Assembly (NCBI RefSeq): GCF_004402375.1
Contig: NZ_SOGJ01000013.1
Span: 1-36,584 of the forward strand
Direction of reading: 5' to 3'
DNA: 36,584 nt
DNA from: Cryobacterium breve
GTDB taxonomy: Bacteria > Actinomycetota > Actinomycetes > Actinomycetales > Microbacteriaceae
Below, in pieces: positions 8,013 to 16,702 of this stretch; within the stretch, counting starts at the first letter, position 1, and each line of letters starts with the position of its first letter. Made by a program: the position numbers and the translations under genes. Under the pieces are notes generated by a model that saw nothing but the letters and a program-made list of their open reading frames with translations, was not told the DNA's origin and ran no database searches.

Positions 8013-8537
8013 ATGACCCTGACTGCCACTGAACTAACCGTCTTGGGACTTATCGCCGAGCAGCCGCGTCACGGCTACAACTTGGAACAGATCATCGAGC
8101 AGCGTGGTATTCGACGATGGGCTGACATCGGGTTCTCTTCGATCTACTACGTCCTGGCCAAGCTCGAAAAGCGCGGCCTGATCTCGGCTGACAGCGCGCG
8201 CGCAAGTATGCGATCGCGGCGAGTGTTTCATGCAACCGAGGAAGGCTGTGACCTCGCGGCAAGCGCAACGCTCGATTTCATTGTCACAGCTCAGTCGGTG
8301 CCGCATCCATTCCTCGTTGGCCTGGCCAACAAGACACTGGTGACGAAGCAGGCCTATAACCAAGCGATACTCAACCGGTTGGCCCAGATCGAAGGAAAGA
8401 TCGTGGCCGTTACGGAGGCCGAACACAGCCAAGCGCCTCTTCCTGAACACGCTCGCGAAGTCTTCTCCTACTCCCTCGCACTCCTGAAAGCAGAAAGGAC
8501 GTGGCTCGCAGAGCGAGCCCCTGTATCCGATGACTGA
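8013..8537 (+). CDS. PadR-family transcriptional regulator
   Basis: The 174-residue protein has the PadR winged-helix domain in the first 85 residues: TELTVLGLIAEQPRHGYNLEQ, SSIYYVLAKLEKRGLIS and the wing around RRVFHATEEG. It is followed by a helical C-terminal domain for dimerisation (about 95-170). PadR proteins are ligand-responsive repressors. The gene overlaps the next by eight bases (ATGACTGA), giving translational coupling to the BtrH-like protein. The palindrome across its own -10 box suggests autorepression, so the BtrH-like product would appear only when the PadR ligand is present. Confidence 0.9.
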   Translation: MTLTATELTVLGLIAEQPRHGYNLEQIIEQRGIRRWADIGFSSIYYVLAKLEKRGLISADSARASMRSRRVFHATEEGCDLAASATLDFIVTAQSVPHPFLVGLANKTLVTKQAYNQAILNRLAQIEGKIVAVTEAEHSQAPLPEHAREVFSYSLALLKAERTWLAERAPVSDD

Positions 8538-9570
8538 CCAAACCGCTTCCGACCATCGCAACAAGGCAGTAATCGTCGAGAATGTTCCAACCGTTGGCGG
8601 CGAACACTGCGAAACAACCGCACTCGGCGTGCTACTGAACTGCGCCGGAGTAAGACTGTCCGAGCCCATGCTGTTCGGGTTGGGAAGCGGCCTCTCCTTC
8701 ATCTACTGGGACTCCAAGCAGCAGGACCTTCCCTTTCTTGGCGGCCGGGTCAAGCCATTCGCTCTTACCCAGAACCTGACCATACGACTGGGTCTCGAAC
8801 TCCGAGAACAACAGACCAGCTCGGCGCGGAAGGCGTGGGATCATGTTCGTGCCTCGCTGGACGAGGGAGTCCCTGTCGGCCTGCAGCTGGACAGTTACGA
8901 TCTGGACTACTTCAGGTCCCGAGTGCACTTCGCCGGCCATTTCGTCGCCATCTACGGCTACGACGATGAAACTGCCTACTTGGTGGACACCGCGCAGCAG
9001 GGCGGCCGCGTATCAACCACCAGGGACAGCTTGGCCAAGGCGCGCGCTGCTGGCGGCCCCATGTCAGCCCGCCACCGGTCATTCACCGTCGAAACGCCGG
9101 TTTCACGCCTCGAAGCAAAACCGCCTATTTCCACCATCATCTCCGCGATTAAAGCGTGCGCAGAGGAATTCTTGACCCCTCCAATCGCTAACCTCGGCAA
9201 CCGCGGCATCCGCACGGCTTCTACACGAATACACTCGTTTTTCGATCGAGTCTCAGATCCCATGCGTGATCTGCCTGCTATCGCCAACATCATGGAGCGT
9301 GCAGGCACCGGAGGTGCCCTCTTCCGCAACCTTTACCGAGATTTCCTGATCGAGTGTCAAGAAATACTCGCGGGACGACCAGAAGCGGAACGGATCACAT
9401 CGGCCATCAAGGCGTTCAGTCAATCCGCACAAGGATGGACAAGTGTTGCGCAACTCATTGAGCAGGCGGGTACAACCGGCAATCGGCAACACCTGAGCAA
9501 CGCAAGCAAACATCTGGCGGAGATCGCAGAGATTGAAACCAGCGCGATGGAGACGCTTCGGTTCTTGTAA
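8530..9570 (+). CDS. BtrH N-terminal domain / DUF4872 protein, C39-like fold
   Basis: A 346-residue protein. The N-terminal domain (about 18-190) has GGEHCETTALG (Cys 27), an H-F-A-G-H-F-V-A motif (His 137) and Y-L-V-D-T (Asp 153), spaced like the Cys-His-Asp of papain/C39-type folds. It matches the domain named for BtrH, the acyltransferase of butirosin biosynthesis that moves an acyl group from a carrier protein. The rest (about 195-340) is helical and fits DUF4872. No carrier protein, aminoglycoside or peptide gene is nearby, so its substrate is unknown. It is expressed with the PadR regulator that overlaps its start. Family call is good; reaction is inference. Confidence 0.8.
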   Translation: MTDQTASDHRNKAVIVENVPTVGGEHCETTALGVLLNCAGVRLSEPMLFGLGSGLSFIYWDSKQQDLPFLGGRVKPFALTQNLTIRLGLELREQQTSSARKAWDHVRASLDEGVPVGLQLDSYDLDYFRSRVHFAGHFVAIYGYDDETAYLVDTAQQGGRVSTTRDSLAKARAAGGPMSARHRSFTVETPVSRLEAKPPISTIISAIKACAEEFLTPPIANLGNRGIRTASTRIHSFFDRVSDPMRDLPAIANIMERAGTGGALFRNLYRDFLIECQEILAGRPEAERITSAIKAFSQSAQGWTSVAQLIEQAGTTGNRQHLSNASKHLAEIAEIETSAMETLRFL

Positions 9571-9620
9571 CAGCCGACACCCATGCCGATAGTTACCACC
9601 TCGTATCTACATCCCGCCAT

Positions 9621-9642
9621 GGCAGGCTGCCAATCGCCTGCC
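9621..9642 (+). terminator. Possible hairpin terminator after the BtrH-like gene
   Basis: GGCAGGC (9621-9627) pairs exactly with GCCTGCC (9636-9642) across an eight-base loop, about 50 bp after the stop codon. No T-run follows, so termination strength is uncertain. Confidence 0.35.
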
Positions 9643-10134
9643 ACTGCGAAATGAAAGCCACAGCCATGAGCGCCCCGCGGTCGGCGCGAGCAGAAATACC
9701 CACGACCACTCCGACCTTGATGCAAGTCTCCGCTGAGGACTTTGAATCCATCAAAGCTGGACTGTTGTCCAAGAGTTCGGGAGAGGGCGTACACGAGACG
9801 AGAACGGGATCTCCACAACGGTGGAGGTGGATGGGTTTCAGTTTTGCCGAGCGAGCCTGGCCCGCAGCCCCGGTTCCAAATCATCGCCGCCCTTCCATAC
9901 GCCATCACGGGCGTGCTCAACACGAAGGATCAGGTACTCCTGGCTGCTGGCGGCCACCTGGCCCTCGAAGCGACAGCCACAGAAGTCGCCGATGGATCAG
10001 CCAATTATCGACGCGACTCGCACACGCGGGTAGCCGAGCAGCTTCGTCACGGTGCTCCTAGGATGTTGCATAACTAACGGTGAGCACTTCAATTCAACCA
10101 GGAGGTTATTCAACATAGTTATGAGACTCAGCGC
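9643..10134. other. No assignable gene; possible frameshifted plus-strand relic
   Basis: Two plus-strand frames look protein-like in places: TLMQVSAEDFESIKAGLLSK near 9720-9780 and QIIAALPYAITGVLNTKDQV near 9880-9940. They are in different phases, as if one gene had shifted frame, but no family is recognisable. Short inverted repeats (CATAACTA near 10070 and TAGTTATG near 10120) lie at the edge of the IS3 relic that follows. Confidence 0.25.
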
Positions 10135-10600
10135 GCCGCGAGACTCCGCGGTTCATGCAAAACTCGGTTTCAAGGTCGCAAAGAGGCTCTCGGCCAGGGC
10201 ATTCTCCCAGCAAATTCCGGTGTATTCCATCGACCGGGTGATGCCATTAGTGGCGGCAAAGAGGGTGATCTACTCCGACGGGTATTGGGCGGATTCATCC
10301 GGTGGTCGGAGTGCAAGGTCGTGCCGTCGATAGTGCACTCGCCGATCGCCCTCGTCGGTGCGGTGTCCAGTGAGGTCAGTGAGCCAGAGCTGGTTCGGGC
10401 GTGTTGGGGTGAACTTCCGTTTAACGTGGTCGACGTGGTCGTCGTGGTCGTCGTGGACGGGTGGGCCAGCCTTGCGCGTGAGGCAGCGTTTCTTCGCGAA
10501 CACGGACCAGATCCGTTGTTGCGAGCACAGCTACCAGACCCGGTTCTCACCCGTTGTGAGCCGGCTTCGGACCGGTACCCTTCTGGCGGTTCTAGTTTGT
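10135..10600 (-). pseudogene. IS3-family transposase (orfB) relic
   Basis: The minus strand reads RLTTGENRVW, a TAG stop, LCSQQRIWSVFAKKRCLTRK, AGPPVHDD, then KFTPTRPNQLWLTDLTGHRT, which contains the first catalytic Asp region of IS3 transposases. A large internal part is missing or scrambled. The end is again clear: ITLFAATNGITRSMEYTGIC followed by WENALAESLFATLK, with the catalytic Glu, and a TGA. There are at least two in-frame stops and one frameshift, so the element is dead. Inside it, the short H-D-D unit has expanded (10425-10460). The relic ends just before the promoter of the ROK kinase. Confidence 0.8.
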
Positions 10601-10628
10601 GGGCAGGCTCGAATCATTGTTACCGTTG

Positions 10629-10658
10629 TTTACAAACATGCGAGGTCCGTGGGATAAT
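10629..10658 (+). promoter_or_regulatory. Promoter of the ROK kinase unit
   Basis: TTTACA (10629-10634) and GATAAT (10653-10658) are 18 bp apart, a good sigma-70-type match. The -35 region lies in GTTTACAAAC, palindromic except for its two central bases. It shares CATGTTTG...TAAAC-type sequence with the start region of the ROK repressor gene at 17.88 kb, so the same repressor may act at both. The leader to the kinase start is about 150 nt. Confidence 0.5.
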
Positions 10659-10747
10659 CTGTTCACAGGCAGATGACGATCAGCACTAACGTACTCTTGG
10701 CCGGTTTCTTGCCCCGCCACACTCGCCTATCGCTGAGGAGCCCCGTC

Positions 10748-10819
10748 ATGACCGGACACCGCACATTTCTTGGCCGTGCTCACATCCCAATGACGCGCCC
10801 CGTTGTTCTCCTGCCGTGA
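10748..10819 (+). CDS. 23-codon leader ORF coupled to the ROK kinase start
   Basis: A good ribosome-binding site (GAGGAG) lies seven bases before an ATG at 10748. The frame encodes 23 residues beginning MTGHRTFLGRAH. Its TGA (10817-10819) overlaps the GTG start of the kinase at 10816 as GTGA. The kinase GTG has no clear ribosome-binding site of its own, so its translation may depend on ribosomes finishing this small frame. The peptide has no recognisable family. Confidence 0.4.
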   Translation: MTGHRTFLGRAHIPMTRPVVLLP

Positions 10820-11769
10820 CCCTCGTTTCGGTGGTCAACCAAGCGCTTCCACTGGGTAGCGGCGAGGCCGTGATCGCCGTTGACGTGGGTGGCACCGACA
10901 TCAAAGCCGCTCTCTTCGACGAATCGGGCCGCATGCTCGGCCTCAGCCGTACTCCGACTCCGCGCAACGGCGAACTCACGGCCCTGTCGGTGATTTACCG
11001 GGTGGAGGAACTCAGACTCCAATTCGCCGTGACCTTTCCGGCGGTTCTTCCCCGTGCGGTGGGGTTGCTTGTACCTGGCGTGGTCGACGACGACGCCGGT
11101 ATCGGCGTTCTGTCCACAAACCTGCAGTGGGCAAACGTCCCCTTCAAGCAACTCACCGAAGAACTCATCCACCTGCCCACCACGTTCTCGCACGATGTTC
11201 GGGCCGCCGGCGAGGCGGAGTTCAGGCTTGGCGCCGCTCGCCCATTCCGCAACGTGGTCGTGCTGGTCATCGGCACCGGCATCGCCGGTTCACTGTTCAT
11301 CGACGGTCACGCACACACCGGCGGCGGCTACGCCGGCGAGATCGGTCATGCCATCATCGATCCCGCCGGTCCACTGTGCGGATGCGGCTCCCGGGGCTGC
11401 TTGGAGACTATTGCCTCGGCCGGCGCCATCGTGCGTCGCTATGAACAGCGCACGGGAGCGCGCTTGCGCGGAGCGCGGGAAGTGCTGGCCCTCGCCGAAG
11501 CCGGCGACGTGGCAGCGACAGCTGTGTGGAGCGAGGCACTCGATGCGCTTGCCCTCAGCATCACCCAGCTTGCCGCCATTCTCGCCCCGGAAGCCGTGGT
11601 GATCGGCGGTGGGCTCGCGCAGGCTGGAGAGAAGTTGTTCGTGCCCCTGCGTGAGCGGGTGAGTACGCTGCTGAGCTTTCACCGCCAGCCCCTGATCGTG
11701 CCCGCCTCGATCGGCGAGAACGCCGGCCTGCTTGGTGGCGCCCTTCGCGCCCGCGATCTAGTGAGCTAG
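10816..11769 (+). CDS. ROK-family sugar kinase (N-acetylhexosamine/glucokinase-like)
   Basis: The 317-residue protein has the ATP-binding start VIAVDVGGTDIKAALFD (Asp 23), a probable catalytic Asp 127 in HDVRAAGEAE, GTGIAGSLFIDG, the sugar-contacting E-I-G-H (175-178), and the ROK zinc motif C-G-C-G-S-R-G-C-L-E with Cys at 188, 190 and 195. There is no DNA-binding domain, so this is an enzyme rather than a repressor. It probably phosphorylates the sugar released by the neighbouring GH3 hexosaminidase, most plausibly N-acetylglucosamine. Its stop codon interlocks with the stop of the convergent GH3 gene on the four bases CTAG. Exact sugar specificity cannot be read from sequence. Confidence 0.85.
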   Translation: MTLVSVVNQALPLGSGEAVIAVDVGGTDIKAALFDESGRMLGLSRTPTPRNGELTALSVIYRVEELRLQFAVTFPAVLPRAVGLLVPGVVDDDAGIGVLSTNLQWANVPFKQLTEELIHLPTTFSHDVRAAGEAEFRLGAARPFRNVVVLVIGTGIAGSLFIDGHAHTGGGYAGEIGHAIIDPAGPLCGCGSRGCLETIASAGAIVRRYEQRTGARLRGAREVLALAEAGDVAATAVWSEALDALALSITQLAAILAPEAVVIGGGLAQAGEKLFVPLRERVSTLLSFHRQPLIVPASIGENAGLLGGALRARDLVS

Positions 11770-13304
11770 ACCGAAGCGGCGCGACGGCACGCCAGCAGCT
11801 CGAGCAAAGCCCGCCCCGCCAGCCTGGACGCGCCGTAGGTCGCGATGTCCGCGTACCAGAGGTCGTCAGATGGCCAGCCCATGTCGACGACGAGCACATC
11901 ACGGCGTCCAATCCGCAGCGCATCAACCAGGTCGCGAATGAACGGATATCGGTGGTTGTCTTTTCCGATTACCACAACCGGCGATGCCGCGGGGAGCGCG
12001 AGCTCTGAACCGTCGTCTGCGGCCCGCCCGACAACGAGCCTGGCCCGCCAAAGCGCTGCAAGGTCTGAGTCCGGGTTGGCGTGGACCTCGGCGAAGGGGC
12101 CCCAGGGTGCACCGCCCACGGCGATATTCGTCACGGTGTCCAGTCGCACTACCGAGAAGGGCTCCGGCGCCGACGCGAGCCACTGCTTCGCGTAGTCGTT
12201 CAGGGCGAAGGAGGCCGAAATGCGCCCGGTATCGAAGCTCGGCTCTGACATTGCCAGCGCGGCAGCCGGGACTGGTGTGTTCTGCGACTCGTCGATGGTT
12301 CCTGCGGCCAGGCGGTGAACCCGGCCGGCGGCGTCGGCGAGCCGGCCGTGGCCGATTGTTCCGGCTCTGATGGCGACGATCACGGCGGCCTCGATCTGGT
12401 CGAGCTGCTCTGCAGTGTTCTCGGTGCCGATACAGAGAAGGTCGCACCCGGCGGCGAGGGCAGATGCTGCGGCCCCCGGTATGCCGAGGATGCCACTGGC
12501 TCCCTTCATGTCCAGGGCATCGCTGACGATGACCCCCTCGAAACCCAGCTCGGTGCGCAGCAACCCGCCGAGCACCGCGGCCGAGAGCGTCGCCGGGTTC
12601 TCGGGGTCGATCCGGGGGAGCAGGATGTGCGAGGTCATAATGGTTTTCGCTCCCGCGGCGATCGCGGCCCGGAAGGGCACCAGCTCCCGCTCGCGCAGGG
12701 TCGCCAGGGGCACATCGACGACGGGCATGGCGAGGTGGGAGTCACGGGCGGTGTCGCCGTGGCCCGGGAAGTGCTTGGGGCACGCGGCGACGCCGGTGGA
12801 TTGCACACCGCGCACCCAGGCGGCGGAATGCAGGCCCACCCCGGCCGGATCGGTACCGAAGCTGCGCACGCCGATCACTGGGTTGTCGGGGTTGGAGTTG
12901 ATGTCGGTGTCCGGCGCGAAGGTGAGCGTGCAGCCGACCTTGCGCAGCTCCCAGCCGACCAGCCGGCCGACCTCCTCGGTGTAGTTGACATCGTCAATGC
13001 GGCCGAGGATAGCGTTGCCGGGATACGGCGAGCCTGAGGAGAAGTAGAGTCGGGTGACGTCGCCACCCTCCTCGTCTATCGCGATGACCGCGAGTGGGTT
13101 CGCGGCGCGAATCGCGTCGGTCAGGGCCCTCACCTGCGTGATCGAGACAATGTTCTGCCCGAACAGGCACACGGCACCGAGCCCGTCCTGCAGGCGCAGC
13201 TCCAGCCAATCCGGCAGCACGGTGCCGACGAAGCCCGGCATCAGGGTGGCCCTGATGTTTCGGCGCAGCAGGGAGTTGGTGGCCTCGGTCTCGTTTGCAC
13301 TCAT
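11766..13304 (-). CDS. GH3 beta-N-acetylhexosaminidase, NagZ-like
   Basis: The 512-residue protein has the GH3 N-terminal barrel with the NagZ signature KHFPGHGDT (177-185), continuing to D-S-H (Asp 188 and His 190, the Asp-His dyad used as acid/base in NagZ). The probable nucleophile is Asp 262 in VSDALDMKG. About 170 further residues form a C-terminal domain, longer than the single-domain proteobacterial NagZ and usual in actinobacteria. No signal peptide is present, so it acts in the cytosol on imported GlcNAc-containing oligosaccharides or muropeptide sugars. Its ATG overlaps the stop of the upstream permease gene (ATGA), making it the last gene of the uptake operon. Confidence 0.9.
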   Translation of the reverse strand: MSANETEATNSLLRRNIRATLMPGFVGTVLPDWLELRLQDGLGAVCLFGQNIVSITQVRALTDAIRAANPLAVIAIDEEGGDVTRLYFSSGSPYPGNAILGRIDDVNYTEEVGRLVGWELRKVGCTLTFAPDTDINSNPDNPVIGVRSFGTDPAGVGLHSAAWVRGVQSTGVAACPKHFPGHGDTARDSHLAMPVVDVPLATLRERELVPFRAAIAAGAKTIMTSHILLPRIDPENPATLSAAVLGGLLRTELGFEGVIVSDALDMKGASGILGIPGAAASALAAGCDLLCIGTENTAEQLDQIEAAVIVAIRAGTIGHGRLADAAGRVHRLAAGTIDESQNTPVPAAALAMSEPSFDTGRISASFALNDYAKQWLASAPEPFSVVRLDTVTNIAVGGAPWGPFAEVHANPDSDLAALWRARLVVGRAADDGSELALPAASPVVVIGKDNHRYPFIRDLVDALRIGRRDVLVVDMGWPSDDLWYADIATYGASRLAGRALLELLACRRAASV

Positions 13305-14242
13305 CCCTTAACCGCCCCGCTGACCAGCCCGCTGGTCATCCTGCCTTGCACGAAAAGGAAAAAAATGATCACCGGGATGGCCACGAGGGTCGAGGCCGCC
13401 ATCACTTGGCCCCAGTCGGTGGCCCGGCTGGCGCTGGCCTGGATGAAGCCGCGCAGCCAGAGCGGAAGAGTCTGGCTGGAGTTGTCTTGCAACAGCACCA
13501 GGGCCACTGTGAACTCGTTCCAAGCCTGCAGGAAAGCGTAGACGCCGGATGCGACGAGCCCGGGCGCCAGTAGCGGGAAGGTGATGCGCATGAAAGCTTG
13601 GGTGCGGCTCAATCCGTCGATCATGGCCGCTTCCTCGAGGTCGGCCGGCACACCGGCGACGAAACCGCGCAGCATCCAGATGGTGAAGGGAACGACGGCG
13701 GCGATGTAGATGATGCTTACACCCACGATCGAGTTGAGCATGTTCAGGCTGCCCATCAGCTTGTACTGGGCGATGAAGAGTCCCTCTGCGGGCAGCATCT
13801 GGATGAGCAGCACGGCCAGGACGAACGCCTTGCGGCCGCGGAACCTGAACCGACTGATGGCCAGCGCCCCGAGGAATGCGAACAATAGGCAGAACACCAC
13901 GGTGATGATGGCGATGGCCGTGCTCATGCCCAGGGCAGGCAGGAACGTGCCGCCCGAAAAGACTGCGACGAAGTTGTCGAAGGAGCCGCCGAACGGCAGC
14001 CAGGTGGGGGTGGTGCTTTGCAGCACCACGTTGGGCAGTAGCGAGGAGTTGAGCATCCAGTAGACCGGGAAGACCCAGATCAGCGAGATCACGATGCCGA
14101 CGACGCCGAGCACGATCCGGCCGGGTCGGAAGCTGCGGTTTCCGCTACCGGCGCCCTGTTGCCGTATCGGAGGAGCGGTGCGCTGAGGCCGGGTTCTGCT
14201 CGGTACGGCGGCCGTTCCGGTGGATTGGACCGTCGAGGTCAT
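13301..14242 (-). CDS. Carbohydrate ABC transporter permease (MalG type)
   Basis: A 313-residue inner-membrane protein. A disordered Arg/Thr/Pro-rich N-terminus of about 45 residues precedes six predicted membrane helices. The EAA loop EEAAMIDGLSRTQAFMRITF shows where the ATPase docks. The C-terminus SGLVSGAVKG is typical of the MalG/CUT1 subfamily. The ATG at 14242 is chosen because it overlaps the stop of the first permease (ATGA) and fits the family. A much longer frame upstream is only the shadow of that gene. Confidence 0.9.
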   Translation of the reverse strand: MTSTVQSTGTAAVPSRTRPQRTAPPIRQQGAGSGNRSFRPGRIVLGVVGIVISLIWVFPVYWMLNSSLLPNVVLQSTTPTWLPFGGSFDNFVAVFSGGTFLPALGMSTAIAIITVVFCLLFAFLGALAISRFRFRGRKAFVLAVLLIQMLPAEGLFIAQYKLMGSLNMLNSIVGVSIIYIAAVVPFTIWMLRGFVAGVPADLEEAAMIDGLSRTQAFMRITFPLLAPGLVASGVYAFLQAWNEFTVALVLLQDNSSQTLPLWLRGFIQASASRATDWGQVMAASTLVAIPVIIFFLFVQGRMTSGLVSGAVKG

Positions 14243-15183
14243 GAGTCGTCCTCCTTGAGCATGCTGCGCACGTAGAACCAGCTGAGCGCGACGGTTAGTA
14301 CGAGTACGAAGATCGAGACGGCGCTGGCCATCGCGAAGTCGCTGGAGCCGACGCCGAGTTGGTAGATATAGGTACCGAGCAGGTTGGTCTCCGAGGCGAT
14401 CGATCCGGCATCCTGCAGCAGCCGGATCTGGGTGAATACCCGCAGGTCCCAGATCACTTGTAGCAGCAGGATGATGGCCAGCACGGGCCGGATGATCGGA
14501 ACGATGATGAATCGGAGCCGCTGGGAGAGTCTGGCTCCGTCGAGTTGGGCGGCTTCGAGCACCTCTGTGGATACCTGGGTGAGGCCGGCGTAGATGGAGA
14601 AGGCCACGAACGGCACGCTCATCCAGACCACGATGACCATCGCAATGAGGAAGAAGGACATTGGGTTGGCCAGCCAGTTGTGGTTTTGGAAGTCCAGGCC
14701 CATTCCGCTCAAGACCGAGTTCAGCACGCCGCGGCGCCAGTCGATGAGCCAGTTCCAGACCGTCATCGCCGCGACGACCGGCATCGCCCAGGCCAGCAGC
14801 AGGGAGATCTGCAGGGTGATGCGCACCGCGTTGTGCACGGCGTTCATGAGGAGTGCCATCAGTGTGCCGATGGCCATGGTGACTCCGGCGGTGATTAGGC
14901 AGAAGGCCAGCGATCGGGCGACAACGGCCCACATGTACGGGTCGGTGAACAAAGTCACGTAGTTGTCGAACCAGACGAACTCCGGTGGCTGGCCGAACTG
15001 CTGGGCTAGGCCGAACTTCTGCATCGAGGTGGTGAACTGCCAGACCAGCGGATAGCCGAGCGCCAGGATCAGGATGGCGCAGGCTGGGATGACCAGCACG
15101 TACGGCGTTAATCTGCCCTTCTTGTGGGGCCTGCCGGGGCGCGGCGGATCGGCCTGGGCCAATACGAGGTTCTTTGTGGTCAC
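14239..15183 (-). CDS. Carbohydrate ABC transporter permease (MalF type)
   Basis: A 314-residue permease with six predicted helices and the EAA loop EAAQLDGARLSQRLRFIIVP. The start is a GTG at 15183 with a strong ribosome-binding site (AAAGGAGG) seven bases away. A basic N-terminus (PGRPHKKGR) precedes the first helix, as in CUT1 permeases. Together with the MalG-type permease and the binding lipoprotein upstream it makes the core of an importer. No ATPase gene lies in the operon, so a shared MsiK/UgpC-type ATPase encoded elsewhere is likely. Confidence 0.9.
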   Translation of the reverse strand: MTTKNLVLAQADPPRPGRPHKKGRLTPYVLVIPACAILILALGYPLVWQFTTSMQKFGLAQQFGQPPEFVWFDNYVTLFTDPYMWAVVARSLAFCLITAGVTMAIGTLMALLMNAVHNAVRITLQISLLLAWAMPVVAAMTVWNWLIDWRRGVLNSVLSGMGLDFQNHNWLANPMSFFLIAMVIVVWMSVPFVAFSIYAGLTQVSTEVLEAAQLDGARLSQRLRFIIVPIIRPVLAIILLLQVIWDLRVFTQIRLLQDAGSIASETNLLGTYIYQLGVGSSDFAMASAVSIFVLVLTVALSWFYVRSMLKEDDS

Positions 15184-15280
15184 GCCGAGCCTCCTTTCGT
15201 TGTTCTGGTGTCTTGTGCAGGCGGTCGGGGAGCCGACAGGCTCGACGAGTGTGAATGGTCGAGCCTGCCGGGCCGCGTGG

Positions 15281-16633
15281 TTACTCGCCGTTTAGCATCG
15301 GAGTCAGCTTCTTGTCATACTCCTGCGCGAGGGCCTTGAGGTCGGTCGAGGCTTCGATCTTGTTGAAGAATTCCTCCATCACGAGTGAGCCTTCCACCGT
15401 GGCCCAGCCAGGTGCTGCAGGGGTGAGCTTCGAGTTCGAGGCCGACGCGATCAGGGCCTTGGCGAACTGGTCGTCGCCGAGAGAGTCCACATGGTCGCTA
15501 TTCGCCGGGCCAAGGCCGTTCGTGCCGAGCATGGTCTGGTAGTCCTTGGAGAAGATGATCTTCATCAGGCTCTTAGCTAGTTCCGGGTTCTTGCTCTTCG
15601 CTGAGATGCCGATGTTAGAACCACCGGCGAAGACCGGGGCGGGCTTGCCGTCGTTGCCTGGGAGGGCGAAGACGGCGTTCTTGGTGTCATCCCAAGTACG
15701 GGTGGCCTTGCCGGCGTCGTCTGTGCCGAGTGTTCCGATCGACCAGTGCGCCCAGGTGGGCGCCATGATTGAGGCCGCGGACAGCGAGGTGCTTGCCGTG
15801 ACGGCACCCTCTGCATCCTTGATCTCGTCGCTGTCGTTTAGGTAGATGTACTGGTTGGAGTCCTTGGCGTCATTGGGCGCGTTGGAGGCTGACTTGTACA
15901 GCTGCTGCAGCTGTTCGAGGCCCTTCAGAGTGTTCTCCGACGCGAGCGTAGAGGTCCACTTGCCGTCTTTGACGGTGGCGAGCTCGCCGTCGTTGGCGAA
16001 GATCCAGGAGATGCCGTTACGCCAGTCTTGCCCGCCGAGGTAAAAACCGGAGAAATCCGGGATGTTTAGCGGGTTGGCTGCGTTGATCGCGGCGACACCG
16101 GCGTTGAACTCGTCGAGGGTCTTGGGCTGCTCGACTCCGGCCGCGGCCCAAACGTCGGAGCGGGTGAACACGGCACGGGAGCCGAAGTAGTAGGGCAACG
16201 AGTAGTTCTTATCGCCCACCATTCCGGCGTCGACGAAGGACTGCAGGAGTTTGCTGCCGCCGAGCTCGTCGTACATGTCGGTAATATTCAGGAACGCACC
16301 AACGTTAGTGAAGGTCGACGACTGGGTGTTGCCCAGCTCGGTCACGTCCGGCGTATTGTTGGCGTCCGGCAGTGAAGTGGTCAGCTTGGTAACGAGGTCT
16401 CCCCAGTCCTGTTGCTGAATGTTCAGCGTGGCGCCGGTCTCCTTGTTAAATTCGGTCTTGAGATACTCACGCAATTCATCGGGAGTGTCACTTCCGGCGA
16501 GCCACAGGGTGATGGTCTTGACACTATTGTCGGCAGAGGCATCAGCGCCCCTATCGGCGTTGGACGAGCATCCGGCCAGCACGAGGGCTGAGGCTGTGGC
16601 CAGCGCGGCGAGAGATGCAAGCTTTCTCTTCAT
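15281..16633 (-). CDS. Extracellular sugar-binding lipoprotein of the ABC transporter
   Basis: A 450-residue substrate-binding protein. The start ATG at 16633 is preceded by GAAAGGAAG and gives a clean lipoprotein signal peptide: basic MKRK, a hydrophobic run and lipobox LAGC with the lipidated Cys at 22. A frame from 16675 is longer but has no signal sense. The mature protein begins with a Ser/Asp-rich linker and then the TITLWLAGSDTPDELREYLK strand-helix of CUT1 binding proteins. It captures a sugar outside the membrane and hands it to the two permeases downstream. The GH3 hexosaminidase in the same operon points to a GlcNAc-containing ligand. Confidence 0.9.
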   Translation of the reverse strand: MKRKLASLAALATASALVLAGCSSNADRGADASADNSVKTITLWLAGSDTPDELREYLKTEFNKETGATLNIQQQDWGDLVTKLTTSLPDANNTPDVTELGNTQSSTFTNVGAFLNITDMYDELGGSKLLQSFVDAGMVGDKNYSLPYYFGSRAVFTRSDVWAAAGVEQPKTLDEFNAGVAAINAANPLNIPDFSGFYLGGQDWRNGISWIFANDGELATVKDGKWTSTLASENTLKGLEQLQQLYKSASNAPNDAKDSNQYIYLNDSDEIKDAEGAVTASTSLSAASIMAPTWAHWSIGTLGTDDAGKATRTWDDTKNAVFALPGNDGKPAPVFAGGSNIGISAKSKNPELAKSLMKIIFSKDYQTMLGTNGLGPANSDHVDSLGDDQFAKALIASASNSKLTPAAPGWATVEGSLVMEEFFNKIEASTDLKALAQEYDKKLTPMLNGE

Positions 16634-16702
16634 GAGATCTTCCTTTCGTGGATTGCCGACGTGGGCGGGCGCCACATCGTTGGTGCAAGGGTGAGGATTC
16701 GG

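Noticed and set aside
13301..14932. A 543-codon frame covering one permease gene plus 230 upstream codons
   Set aside because: The upstream part is the shadow of the other permease gene on the same strand; the real start at 14242 overlaps the preceding stop and begins family sequence.
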